Notes: generated by a model from the letters alone, not told the origin. A stretch of DNA of 7,325 bases from Nitrococcus sp. (GCA_030452365.1 JAKDMK010000113.1:1-7325), one strand, 5' to 3'. Positions 1 through 6,667 are shown, counted from the stretch's first letter. Translations and numbers: made by a program.

Positions 1-267
1 CTCTTGCGCTTGCTGCTCTTCCAGCAACTCCACAACACGCTGGGTAAAGACAGCGACGCATGTATCCTCGTCATCGAAGCCACCTGGAGGCATTGCCGCC
101 TCAGGTAGCTTGACGTTGAATTCTTCTTCGATCCGGAGAGCGATCGATATCATGACCAGGGAGTCGACTTGGGGCTCCCACCCTGCCTTCGGGGTTGGTC
201 GATCAGCTTGGGCGCTCCGTATCTCGTCACGGATTACGTCTTCTATTGTTGTAGTCGACACAGTCAT
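1..267 (-). CDS. Acyl carrier protein-like protein (3' end outside window)
   Basis: This is a small phosphopantetheine-binding carrier protein; 89 codons are visible and the gene runs off the left edge. From the chosen start it reads MTVSTTTIEDVIRDEIRS. At residues 34-37 it has VDSL, whose Ser36 fits the serine that carries the 4'-phosphopantetheine arm. This is followed by a carrier-protein helix pattern (IALRIEEEFNVKLPE, then a final helix TQRVVELLEE). Such proteins hold acyl or aminoacyl groups as thioesters for a partner enzyme in the cytoplasm. The partner would be encoded beyond the edge, so the substrate is unknown. An ATG four codons upstream (position 279) is in frame, but I prefer 267 because GAGG lies six bases before it. 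It is probably a specialised carrier rather than the housekeeping fatty-acid AcpP, because its sequence around the serine and its promoter look unlike acpP; that is inference. Confidence 0.75.
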   Translation of the reverse strand, partial: MTVSTTTIEDVIRDEIRSAQADRPTPKAGWEPQVDSLVMISIALRIEEEFNVKLPEAAMPPGGFDDEDTCVAVFTQRVVELLEEQQAQE

Positions 268-288
268 CGATGACCTCATGTCTAGAAA

Positions 289-326
289 TCCGACACAGAT
301 ATAGCGCATGTCGGAATTTCCGACAA
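289..326 (-). promoter_or_regulatory. Promoter of the carrier-protein gene with overlapping operator palindrome
   Basis: On the minus strand a -35-like TTGTCG (326-321) is separated by 17 bases from a -10-like TATATC (303-298), upstream of the carrier-protein start. A perfect palindrome, TGTCGGAA-T-TTCCGACA (309-325), covers most of the -35 and the spacer. A further half-site, TCCGACA (plus strand 289-295), recurs exactly 30 bp from the palindrome's right arm, about three helical turns, where transcription should start. The arrangement suggests a dimeric repressor or a LuxR/TetR-type regulator. The regulator is not identifiable from this window. Confidence 0.55.
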
Positions 327-329
327 TAG

Positions 330-732
330 CACTTCAAGCGAATGTGTCATTCGGATCAAAAAATAGGGCGTCTCGGTGCCGCACTATTCTCGCGCGCGGC
401 GGTCGATGTGGCTCCGTGATGCCATTAAGGCAGTCTATTGAGCGGAGAAGGGGGTCCGAAATGGGCGACAAGTTTCGGACGGAGACAGGGGGCGGTCTGG
501 CATTGGATTCGCATAATATGCGGTCTGGAACCCTGGCCGTCGGGATGCAGATCGGCGGATTCCGACCTCAATTTTCGGTCATTGGCGAACGAACTGCGCT
601 TTTCGGTACCTGCCGTACACCTAGCGATCGAGCTTTGCTTCCACCCTCGCGACTGATTGACCAACGCTTTGATTGGCTCCACGCCTCATATAAGATTGAC
701 TTTCCCAATGCGTCTTAAAGGGTAATCGCACG
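330..732. other. Intergenic stretch without recognisable gene
   Basis: About 400 bases separate the carrier-protein promoter from the ModE-like gene. Open frames exist on both strands, but their translations are arginine- and serine-rich, match no family I recognise, and lack a good ribosome binding site. The only structure I see is the inverted repeat at 454-480. No clear sigma-70 promoter for the downstream gene could be defined; TTGACT at 696-701 has no good -10 partner. Confidence 0.5.
454..480. repeat. Inverted repeat, 8-bp arms, 11-bp spacer
   Basis: GTCCGAAA (454-461) and TTTCGGAC (473-480) are perfect reverse complements around an 11-base spacer. It lies in the gene-free stretch, about 250 bp before the ModE-like gene. 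It could be a protein-binding dyad; there is no T-run to make it an intrinsic terminator. Confidence 0.5.
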
Positions 733-1098
733 GTGCCTGTGCCGCCTGACGGTCTCGCCCATCTTCGTATCACGCTCTCGGAATCCGCTTACATTGGGCC
801 CGGCCGCGCCGATCTCCTGGAGCTGATCGATCAGACCGGATCCATCTCGTCCGCCGGCAAGGCGATGGGGATGAGCTACAAGCGCGCCTGGGGACTGGTT
901 CAGGCCCTCAATGTCGGTTTCGGTGAGCCTCTGGTGGAGTCGACGCGGGGTGGGGCTGTCCAGGGTGGCGCAGTTCTCACCGATGCTGGCCGCTTTGTAC
1001 TCCGTCAGTATCGGCATATTCAGCAAAAGACCCGTACGGCGATTAAGGCGGACGTAGATGCCTTGCGCCAGCGGTTCGATATGTCCGCAAAGAGATAA
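733..1098 (+). CDS. ModE-type molybdate-responsive regulator, DNA-binding domain only
   Basis: The 121-residue product is a winged helix-turn-helix protein of the ModE N-terminal (LysR-like) type. The core is GSISSAGKAMGMSYKRAW (residues 36-53), a recognition-helix pattern typical of ModE. It is followed by the wing (GGAVLTDAGRFVL, 78-90) and a C-terminal helix that normally mediates dimerisation. E. coli ModE is about twice as long because it carries tandem molybdate-binding TOBE domains; those are absent here. The start is GTG at 733, ten bases after AAAGGG (717-722). It is followed 66 bp later by modA, and two Mo-box-like sites flank its stop codon, so it most likely regulates the molybdate genes. 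How it would sense molybdate without a TOBE domain is unclear; the separate Mop reading frame downstream is one conceivable partner (inference). Confidence 0.85.
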   Translation: MPVPPDGLAHLRITLSESAYIGPGRADLLELIDQTGSISSAGKAMGMSYKRAWGLVQALNVGFGEPLVESTRGGAVQGGAVLTDAGRFVLRQYRHIQQKTRTAIKADVDALRQRFDMSAKR

Positions 1099-1100
1099 CG
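1077..1100. promoter_or_regulatory. Candidate Mo-box 1 (imperfect)
   Basis: CGATATG (1077-1083) and ATAACG (1095-1100) form an imperfect dyad with a total span of 24 bp, the same span as the stronger site at 1132-1155. Both sites begin with CGATATGYCC. It overlaps the last codons and stop of the ModE-like gene. The resemblance to ModE half-sites (CGTTAT/ATAACG type) comes from general knowledge of the family; binding is inferred. Confidence 0.35.
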
Positions 1101-1130
1101 CTTGACGAGTCATTCGACCCCGCGCCACAA

Positions 1131-1156
1131 CCGATATGCCCACTTCAACATATCGG
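1131..1156. promoter_or_regulatory. Candidate Mo-box 2 / hairpin overlapping the modA ribosome binding site
   Basis: CCGATATG (1131-1138) and CATATCGG (1149-1156) are perfect 8-bp arms around a 10-base spacer, in the gap between the ModE-like gene and modA. The ATAT-rich arms and spacing resemble ModE operators. The right arm ends in the first two G's of the modA Shine-Dalgarno sequence (GGAG, 1155-1158). The same sequence could therefore act as a DNA operator or, as RNA, as a hairpin limiting translation. The operator reading is favoured by the adjacent ModE-type gene. Confidence 0.55.
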
Positions 1157-1164
1157 AGCGACAA

Positions 1165-1902
1165 ATGGGTCGATTCCTCATCGCCACTCTCCTTGCGTCC
1201 TGCGCCATGCCCGCCTTTGCCGACGATGTGAGCGTCGCCGTTGCCGCGAATTTCACCGAAGCCGCCGAGGAGATTGCGACGGCCTTCAATGCTGCAACAG
1301 GCCACACCGCGCGGCTTAGCTTCGGCGCTAGCGGTCAGTTCTATACGCAGATCACCCAGGCAGCTCCTTTTGAAGTTTTCCTGTCCGCGGATGATGAACG
1401 CCCAGCATTGGCGGTCGAGGAAGGTTTTGGCGTCGAGGGCAGCGTCTTCACCTACGCCATCGGCCAGCTCGTCCTCTACTCGACCGATGCCGCCCTGGTA
1501 ACCGGCGAGGAAACGCTCACGGCTGGCGAATTCCAGAAGTTGTCCGTTGCCGATCCCGAGACCGCCCCTTATGGCGTCGCGGCTATCGAAACCATGACGG
1601 CGCTCGGGGTGATCGAGGTGCTCCGGCCCAAGTTCGTCACCGGCACCAACATCAGCCAAGCCTATCAGTTCGTCCAGAGCAATAGTGCCGAGATCGGCTT
1701 CGTGGCACTGAGCCAGATCTCGCAGGTCGAGGGCGGTTCCCGCTGGATCGTACCGGCAGAGCTGCACGAGCCGATCCGGCAGGACGCAGTGCTGCTTAAG
1801 ACCGGCGAGGACAATCCTGCGGCGACTGCATTCGTCAATTTCCTCAAGGGGGACCAAGCGCATGCCATCATCGAAAAGTATGGCTATGCCTTGAATCAGT
1901 GA
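1165..1902 (+). CDS. modA: Molybdate ABC transporter substrate-binding protein
   Basis: This 245-residue periplasmic protein binds molybdate (and usually tungstate) and delivers it to the ModB permease. Residues 1-19 (MGRFLIATLLASCAMPAFA) are a signal peptide with an AFA-type cleavage site before DDVSVAVAANF. The family motifs follow: AANFTEAAEEIATAF (28-41), FGASGQFYTQI (53-63) and APFEVFLSADDERP (67-80). The C-terminal lobe includes YGVAAIETMTALG (136-148), TNISQAYQFVQS (161-172), AEIGFVALSQ (175-184) and NPAATAFVNFL (217-227). Length is normal for ModA. The frame is open further upstream, but ATG 1165 is the start because GGAG (1155-1158) sits six bases before it and the signal peptide begins there. 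It follows the ModE-like gene and overlaps the broken mop gene by GTGA. No modB or modC follows, which is unusual. Confidence 0.93.
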   Translation: MGRFLIATLLASCAMPAFADDVSVAVAANFTEAAEEIATAFNAATGHTARLSFGASGQFYTQITQAAPFEVFLSADDERPALAVEEGFGVEGSVFTYAIGQLVLYSTDAALVTGEETLTAGEFQKLSVADPETAPYGVAAIETMTALGVIEVLRPKFVTGTNISQAYQFVQSNSAEIGFVALSQISQVEGGSRWIVPAELHEPIRQDAVLLKTGEDNPAATAFVNFLKGDQAHAIIEKYGYALNQ

Positions 1903-2104
1903 CAAAAAACTCAGCCCCACGCAACATGCTGAGAGGGTGGGTCGTCGAGGTCACTCGACTGCCCACGTCCGGTTCGACATCGGCGGCCCCATCGTCGCTG
2001 CGTCCATCACCAACCTGGCAGTCGACGAACGGGACTTGCAGGTCGGCCAGGAAGCCTACGCGATCGTGAAGGCGTCGGACGTCAAGATCGCCATCGATGA
2101 CTAG
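1899..2104 (+). pseudogene. Mop/TOBE molybdate-binding protein, frameshifted
   Basis: This encodes a small molbindin-type (Mop/TOBE) protein, a family that binds and stores molybdate in the cytoplasm. A GTG at 1899 overlaps the modA stop (GTGA), implying translational coupling. That frame gives RNMLRGWVVEVTR, the typical Mop start, up to 1958. The rest of the domain continues in another frame from 1958: TAHVRFDIGGPIVAASITNL, then VGQEAYAIVKASDVKIAIDD and a TAG at 2102-2104. The join lacks the few residues (GAT-like) normally found between VTR and TAHVR, so a deletion of about 10 bp fits well; a one-base deletion is also possible. Without repair, the first frame stops at 2067-2069 after 56 residues. 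A weak GTG at 1937 could start the second frame, but it would lack the first strand. I call it a pseudogene unless the sequence is in error. Confidence 0.8.
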
Positions 2105-2548
2105 TTCGGCGGGTCGAACAGCCCGCTGGGGCACTTCTGGTTCAATTGCGGCGGGAGATCATCGGCGATTGCGATCTAACGAACCCACTGCCCGACACCG
2201 AGATATTGAAGACAGTGACGCGGCCAATCACGCATGGCAGCCTGAAAAGACTTTCTGAGCAATGTCAGGCCTGTGTTTCGGCGTGCAACTTTGGCTCTGA
2301 CGCAATTTGGTGACCTGGAGCATCAGCGGGCACCGATCAATCGGGCCGGCAGCAGGTCCAACTTCCCCGCCCGTTCGTTTGCCTCTTTACCAGCTTGAGC
2401 TTGGTTATCCGGTCCTTCCGGACCTGTCCGGCAGTCTGGCACCGACAGACAAGGCCTTTGGGCAGATCTTTGCTACATCCCAAAAGCCGACAGAGGGACA
2501 AATGGTGAGGCGGTCCGTTTGCGCCAAGAACGGACGCCAAGGACGCCA
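2105..2548. other. Intergenic stretch without recognisable gene; modBC expected here but absent
   Basis: About 440 bases lie between the broken mop gene and the end of the sigma-54 activator gene. A start-less plus-strand frame of roughly 65 codons runs to the TGA near 2311 (it includes EIIGDCDLTNPLPDTEILKT), but I recognise no family in it. No ModB membrane segments or ModC ATPase motifs are visible in any frame. A short hairpin, GGTCC-TTCC-GGACC, occurs near 2413-2426 without a T-run. Confidence 0.5.
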
Positions 2549-4396
2549 TCATCTGCCGCCCGAGTCCTTCCAGATGAGTCGCCGGTAGAGGGTGGAGCGA
2601 TCGATATTCAGGGATCGAGCCGCAGCGGAGAGGTTTCCCTTGTGCAGATCGACCGCACGGCGCATTGCGGCTTCGGTCAGGGTTTCAAGGTCACCGTCCT
2701 GCGCGATGACGGCTGGGCTGGCGCCCGCCGATTGCGGTAGAGCCGCCAGCGTGATGGTTTCGCCTGGGTCATGCAGGGCAGCCAGCGTGCGCAAGGCCCC
2801 GACCAGTTCGCGGAAGTTGCCGGGCCAGGAATAGGCGGCGAGACGGGTCACAACGGGTTCGGGCAACGCAGCATGGTGGCGTGCGTGCTCCGACCAAAGC
2901 GTTTTGACGACAGCACTGCGGTCGGGCAGCTCGGCCAGCGCGGGCAGGGTCACGGTATATTGGGCGATGCGGAAATACAGATCGGTCCGGAAACTGCCGG
3001 CGTCGATCATCGCCTTGAGGTCGCGATTGGTGGCGCAGATGGCCACGAAATCGGCCTTCTGACGGGAACCGCCGCCGAGCGGGGCGACCTCCTTGTCCTG
3101 CAGCACCCGGAGCAGGCGGGACTGCAGCGACAGGGGCATGTCGCCGATCTCATCGAGAAACAGGATGCCGCCTTCGGCCTGCTGTACCAGGCCTTTGGCG
3201 CCCGATTTATGCGCACCAGTGAACGCGCCAGCCTCGTAGCCGAACAGTTCGGCTTCGATCAGGCTTTCGGGCAGCGCCGCGCAATTGATGGCGATAAAGG
3301 GCTTGCCGCTACGATTGGTGAGGCCGACGAGGTGGCGGACAAATATCTCCTTGCCGGCACCGGTCTCCCCGGCGATCAGTAGTGGAATCTCGGCGTTGAC
3401 GAGGCGGATCGCCTTGGAGAGGTCGGCCCGGGTTGAGGGCGTGAGGAAAGGGCGATTGGCTGCAGGCTTGGCCTGGCGCGGCAGCGTTCCGATAATCTGC
3501 AGCGGCCTGGCCTGCGGTGCCGAGACCGCGGCAAAAAAGCGTTCGCCATTGCGCGCACGCAACTCGCCCCGCTGGATGGCCAGCGCCGCGCCCTCGAAAA
3601 TCTCGTCCTGGGTGGCCTTGCGCAGCGCTCTGCGATCGAGCCCGACGAGATGGAGGGCGCGGCGATTGCCAGCGAGCAGTTTCTGGCCATCAAACACCAA
3701 TATACCCTCACGCGCTGTGCCCAGCAGGTCGGCGCTGCGATGGAAGCGGACCACGGTCATCTCGTCGAAATCGCGGGCGAAGAAGCGGTGTTCAATCTGC
3801 TCCACCGCCAGCCGCACCAGGCCCAGTGCATGGCTTGGTTGCAGTGAGGCGTGGCCGGAAATGTCGAGCACGCCGGCCAGCTTGCCGAAGGGATCGACAA
3901 TTGGGCTGGCGGCGCAGTTGAGGATGCCATGCGGTTCAAAAAAATGTTCGCCGCCGCGCACTTCGATGGCCCGGCGCTCAGCCATGGCCGTGCCGATGGC
4001 ATTGGTGCCGGTGGAGGTTTCGGACCAGGCTACGCCGGGCCGTAGGGCCACCTGGGCAGCTTGCCCGGCAAAATCGGCGCTGCCGGCGGTGTCGAGCACC
4101 AGCCCATTGGCATCGGTGAGAATGACCACGCTGTCGGTCAACTTGGCCTGGGCGCGCAGGGTCACCAGTTCCGGGCGGGAGAGCAGCCGCAGGCCCTCAT
4201 TCTGCTGTTGCAGCGCGCGCAGCTCGCCCGCCGACATCGGCTCGGCATGCAAGGCGTCGCCAGCATCGAGCCCCTGTTCGAGGCAGCGCTGCCACGAGCG
4301 CAGGATCGGCGCCGGAACCAGCCCTTCGGCCAGGTCCTGCCCGGAAAAATAGCGTTGGCGGGCCGTCGCAAGGGCCGCATCAGATACAGCGCTCAT
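2549..4396 (-). CDS. Sigma-54-dependent activator, AcoR-like (GAF / AAA+ / Fis HTH)
   Basis: This 615-residue enhancer-binding protein activates sigma-54 RNA polymerase. An AcoR-type N-terminal segment ([13 protein letters not shown], 31-43) precedes a GAF sensor domain (about 78-208, with [17 protein letters not shown] at 121-137). A PAS-like linker occupies about 220-300. The AAA+ domain (about 320-545) has Walker A GETGAGKE (343-350), the sigma-54 contact loop GAFTGA (390-395), Walker [10 protein letters not shown] (411-419) and an arginine-finger region LYFRI (473-477). The Fis-type helix-turn-helix is at the C terminus ([21 protein letters not shown], 587-607). All catalytic motifs are present. 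The frame opens 26 codons further upstream, but ATG 4396 is the start because GGGAGGGA lies just before it. It is divergent from the aldehyde dehydrogenase gene, whose promoter is of the -24/-12 type, so that gene is the likely target. The inducer (acetoin, an alcohol or an aldehyde) cannot be read from the sequence. Confidence 0.92.
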   Translation of the reverse strand: MSAVSDAALATARQRYFSGQDLAEGLVPAPILRSWQRCLEQGLDAGDALHAEPMSAGELRALQQQNEGLRLLSRPELVTLRAQAKLTDSVVILTDANGLVLDTAGSADFAGQAAQVALRPGVAWSETSTGTNAIGTAMAERRAIEVRGGEHFFEPHGILNCAASPIVDPFGKLAGVLDISGHASLQPSHALGLVRLAVEQIEHRFFARDFDEMTVVRFHRSADLLGTAREGILVFDGQKLLAGNRRALHLVGLDRRALRKATQDEIFEGAALAIQRGELRARNGERFFAAVSAPQARPLQIIGTLPRQAKPAANRPFLTPSTRADLSKAIRLVNAEIPLLIAGETGAGKEIFVRHLVGLTNRSGKPFIAINCAALPESLIEAELFGYEAGAFTGAHKSGAKGLVQQAEGGILFLDEIGDMPLSLQSRLLRVLQDKEVAPLGGGSRQKADFVAICATNRDLKAMIDAGSFRTDLYFRIAQYTVTLPALAELPDRSAVVKTLWSEHARHHAALPEPVVTRLAAYSWPGNFRELVGALRTLAALHDPGETITLAALPQSAGASPAVIAQDGDLETLTEAAMRRAVDLHKGNLSAAARSLNIDRSTLYRRLIWKDSGGR

Positions 4397-4423
4397 CTCG
4401 CATCCCTCCCGGTTGTAGCAATT

Positions 4424-4473
4424 TGCAACAGGTGTTGCAGCGCTATCGCCGCTGGCTGTGGCAAAGTGTTGCA
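4424..4473. promoter_or_regulatory. Candidate upstream activator sites for the AcoR-like protein
   Basis: TGCAACA (4424-4430) and TGTTGCA (4433-4439) form a perfect palindrome with a two-base centre. Another TGTTGCA half-site recurs at 4467-4473 with a poor left arm (GTGGCAA). They lie about 75-125 bp upstream of the -24 element, a usual distance for sigma-54 enhancers. The palindrome is only 28 bp before the activator start codon, so it could also mediate autoregulation. Assignment to the neighbouring activator is inference. Confidence 0.6.
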
Positions 4474-4548
4474 CCCAAAGCGCGACTTCGTCCAGCCCAG
4501 CAGGCTTCGCCGGATGTTTGCTTTTGAATTCAATGCTCTAGCGGCATC

Positions 4549-4564
4549 TGGCACGAGGGTTGCA
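4549..4564 (+). promoter_or_regulatory. Sigma-54 (-24/-12) promoter
   Basis: TGGCACG-AGGG-TTGCA matches the sigma-54 consensus (TGGCACG-N4-TTGCW) at every defined position, with GG (4550-4551) and GC (4562-4563) separated by exactly 10 bases. It points toward the aldehyde dehydrogenase, whose ATG is 34 bp beyond the -12 element. A divergent sigma-54 activator gene next door strongly supports it. Confidence 0.92.
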
Positions 4565-4597
4565 ATGAGATCGGCATCTGAAAAATGGGAGGATGCC

Positions 4598-6118
4598 ATG
4601 AACAAACCTGAATTCATCGGTCAACGTGCCAAGTCACCCTACAAGGCCAAATACGGCAATTACATTGGCGGCCGGTGGGTCGATGCCGTGGATGGGGAGA
4701 CTTTTGAAAACACCTCGCCGGTCACCGGACAGGTCATCTGCGAGGTCGCCCGCTCCAAGGAGGCCGATATCGACAGGGCGCTGGACGCAGCGCATAAGGC
4801 TGCCCCGGCCTGGGGCAAGACCAGCCCGGCGCAGCGCGCGGTGATGCTCAACAGAATTGCCGACCGGATGGAACAGCATCTGGACGAAATCGCCCTCGCT
4901 GAGACGTGGGACAATGGCAAGCCGATCCGCGAAACGACCGCAGCAGACATTCCGCTGGCGATCGATCATTTCCGCTATTTTGCTGGCGCCATCCGAGCCC
5001 AGGAAGGTGGCATTTCCCAGATTGACAATGACACCGTCGCCTATCACTTCCACGAGCCGCTGGGCGTCGTCGGCCAGATCATCCCGTGGAACTTCCCCAT
5101 CCTGATGGCGGTCTGGAAACTGGCGCCGGCCCTCGCCGCCGGCAATGCGGTGGTGCTCAAGCCAGCCGAACAGACCCCGGCCTCGATCCTCTATCTGATG
5201 GAACTGATCGAGGACATTTTGCCGCCGGGCGTACTCAATATCGTCAACGGCTTCGGCCTTGAAGCGGGCAAGCCTCTGGCCTCATCCAACCGCATCGCTA
5301 AGATCGCCTTTACCGGCGAAACCACGACCGGCCGGCTGATCATGCAATATGCCAGCCAGAACCTCATTCCGGTGACGTTGGAACTGGGCGGCAAGTCGCC
5401 CAATATCTTCTTTGCCGACGTGCTGGCCGAAGACGACGACTTCTTCGACAAGGCGCTGGAAGGCTTTGCCATGTTCGCGCTCAATCAGGGCGAGGTCTGC
5501 ACCTGTCCGAGCCGGGCGCTGATCCAGGAATCGGTCTATGACCGCTTCATGGAACGGGCGATCAAGCGGGTCGAAGCCATCAAGCAGGGCTCGCCCTTCG
5601 AGATGAGCACGATGATCGGCGCGCAGGCGTCGAGCGAGCAGTTGGAGAAGATCCTCTCCTATCTCGATATCGGCAAGCAGGAAGGCGCCAAGGTTCTCAC
5701 TGGCGGTGAGCAGAGCCATCTCGAAGGCGAGTTGGCTGGCGGCTATTACGTCAAGCCGACGGTGTTTGCCGGTACCAACAAGATGCGCATCTTTCAGGAG
5801 GAAATCTTCGGGCCCGTGGTCTCGGTCACCACCTTCAAGGACGACGCCGAGGCGCTCGAAATCGCCAATGATACGCTATACGGGCTGGGCGCCGGCGTGT
5901 GGACGCGCGACGCCAACCGGGCCTATCGATTTGGTCGCGGCATTCAGGCCGGCCGCGTCTGGACCAATTGCTATCACGCTTAACCCGCCCATGCGGCCTT
6001 CGGCGGCTACAAGCAATCCGGCATCGGGCGGGAAAACCACCGCATGATGCTCGACCATTACCAGCAGACCAAAAATATGCTGGTATCCTACGCCCCCAAG
6101 AAGCTCGGATTTTTCTGA
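4598..6118 (+). pseudogene. NAD(P)-dependent aldehyde dehydrogenase (AldB/ExaC type), interrupted by TAA
   Basis: This gene encodes an enzyme oxidising aldehydes, probably acetaldehyde or similar, to carboxylates in the cytoplasm. Recognisable motifs are PWNFP with catalytic-site Asn165, cofactor-binding VVLKPAE (Lys188), FTGETTTG (238-245), LELGG with the general base Glu262, NQGEVC with the nucleophile Cys301, and EEIFGPVV (401-408). ATG 4598 follows GGGAGGA (4587-4593) and lies just after the sigma-54 promoter; open frame further upstream is not used. Translation stops at TAA 5981-5983 after 461 residues. The same frame continues for 44 codons with the normal family ending ([17 protein letters not shown] to KKLGFF) up to TGA 6116-6118, giving 506 residues, a usual family length. 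The family normally has Tyr at the stop ([16 protein letters not shown]), so one change, TAC to TAA, explains it. The lost part holds the FGGYKQSG motif and the oligomerisation strand, so the truncated protein is probably inactive. Confidence 0.9.
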
Positions 6119-6134
6119 GCCATTGGCGACGGTG

Positions 6135-6160
6135 GGCGGGGGCGGCGCTGCTGCCCCGCC
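6135..6160 (+). other. GC-rich hairpin after the dehydrogenase stop
   Basis: GGCGGGG (6135-6141) pairs with CCCCGCC (6154-6160) around a 12-base loop, 17 bases after the TGA that ends the full dehydrogenase frame. There is no T-run behind it, so it is more likely an mRNA-stabilising or pausing structure than a full intrinsic terminator. Confidence 0.45.
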
Positions 6161-6169
6161 ATATCAGTT

Positions 6170-6235
6170 CATTCCGGTGGACGCCTGACCTCCACCCCTG
6201 ATCTCCCATGGTGGGCGGCTCACCGGAATGTTTTT
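6170..6235 (+). promoter_or_regulatory. Structured leader of the DUF779 gene with alternative hairpins
   Basis: CATTCCGGTG (6170-6179) and CACCGGAATG (6221-6230) are perfect 10-bp arms. TTTTT follows at once (6231-6235), then the ribosome binding site GGAGG (6236-6240). An inner stem, CCACC (6192-6196) with GGTGG (6210-6214), can form inside it. A competing hairpin, GGTGGA (6176-6181) with TCCACC (6191-6196), would use part of both. The layout could set the ratio of dehydrogenase to DUF779 protein by partial termination or by control of translation. Function is inferred. Confidence 0.45.
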
Positions 6236-6245
6236 GGAGGCACAG

Positions 6246-6620
6246 ATGAGCGATTATGTCGAACGGGTTATAGCGACGCCGGCGGCGCTGGCACTGATTG
6301 CACAAATCGAAAAGCGGCACGGAAAGGTGATGTTTCATCAATCGGGCGGGTGCTGCGATGGTTCGTCGCCAATGTGTTATCCGGACGGCGAGTTCATTAT
6401 CGGCGACCGCGATGTGAAGATGGGCAGCATCGGCGGCGCGGCCTTTTACATGGCACCCAGCCAGTTCGACTACTGGCAGCATACCCAACTGATCATCGAC
6501 GCCATTCCGGGGCGCGGCGGCATGTTCAGCCTCGACAATGGCACCGAACAGCGGTTCCTGACGCGATCGCGCGTGTTCACCGAGGAAGAACATGCGCGCC
6601 GGGCACCCATTGAGCTGTAG
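6246..6620 (+). CDS. DUF779 family protein, companion of aldehyde dehydrogenase
   Basis: The 124-residue product belongs, by recognition of its sequence, to the DUF779 family of small proteins of unknown function commonly encoded beside AldB/ExaC-type aldehyde dehydrogenases. The signature region is KVMFHQSGGCCDGSSPMCY (residues 27-45), with His31 and Cys36, Cys37 and Cys44 clustered so that metal or thiol chemistry is conceivable. Later conserved stretches include FYMAPSQFDYWQHTQLIIDA (67-86) and GRGGMFSLDNGTEQRFLTR (89-107). There is no signal peptide or membrane segment, so it should be cytosolic. ATG 6246 is chosen because GGAGG (6236-6240) precedes it by five bases; an in-frame ATG at 6228 lies inside the leader hairpin. 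It is probably cotranscribed with the dehydrogenase from the sigma-54 promoter. The frame is intact, unlike that of its partner. Confidence 0.88.
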   Translation: MSDYVERVIATPAALALIAQIEKRHGKVMFHQSGGCCDGSSPMCYPDGEFIIGDRDVKMGSIGGAAFYMAPSQFDYWQHTQLIIDAIPGRGGMFSLDNGTEQRFLTRSRVFTEEEHARRAPIEL

Positions 6621-6647
6621 GGGCATTCGCGCCTTGGTCGGCGGGAC

Positions 6648-6667
6648 CCCAAATGGCGGCTTTTGGG
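6648..6667 (+). terminator. Possible weak terminator after DUF779
   Basis: CCCAAA (6648-6653) and TTTGGG (6662-6667) form a 6-bp stem with an 8-base loop, 27 bases after the DUF779 stop. No T-run follows, so termination here is only a possibility. Confidence 0.25.

Noticed and set aside
308..718. Plus-strand open frame of 136 codons starting inside the operator palindrome
   Set aside because: Its ATG lies within the 309-325 palindrome region, there is no ribosome binding site, and the translation matches no family and looks like random high-GC sequence.
1102..1107. TTGACG as a -35 element for a modA promoter
   Set aside because: No acceptable -10 sequence lies 16-18 bp downstream; GATATG is too far away and belongs to the dyad at 1131-1156.
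715..1920. Minus-strand open frame of 401 codons
   Set aside because: It is exactly antisense to the ModE-like gene and modA, both of which have clear family motifs, start signals and coding-like codon use.
2105..2311. Start-less plus-strand frame as a remnant of modB or another gene
   Set aside because: It lacks hydrophobic segments and any permease or ATPase motif; I could not link it to a family.
3285..4352. Plus-strand open frame of 355 codons and several shorter ones opposite the activator gene
   Set aside because: They are antisense shadows of a sigma-54 activator with all AAA+ motifs; their translations are low-complexity, rich in Arg, Ser and Ala.
4061..4597. N-terminal extension of the aldehyde dehydrogenase frame
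   Set aside because: It would run through the sigma-54 promoter and into the activator gene; the strong ribosome binding site at 4587-4593 and family length support ATG 4598.
5835..6626. Minus-strand open frame of 263 codons
   Set aside because: It is antisense to the dehydrogenase end and the DUF779 gene, spans the structured leader, and has no recognisable domain.
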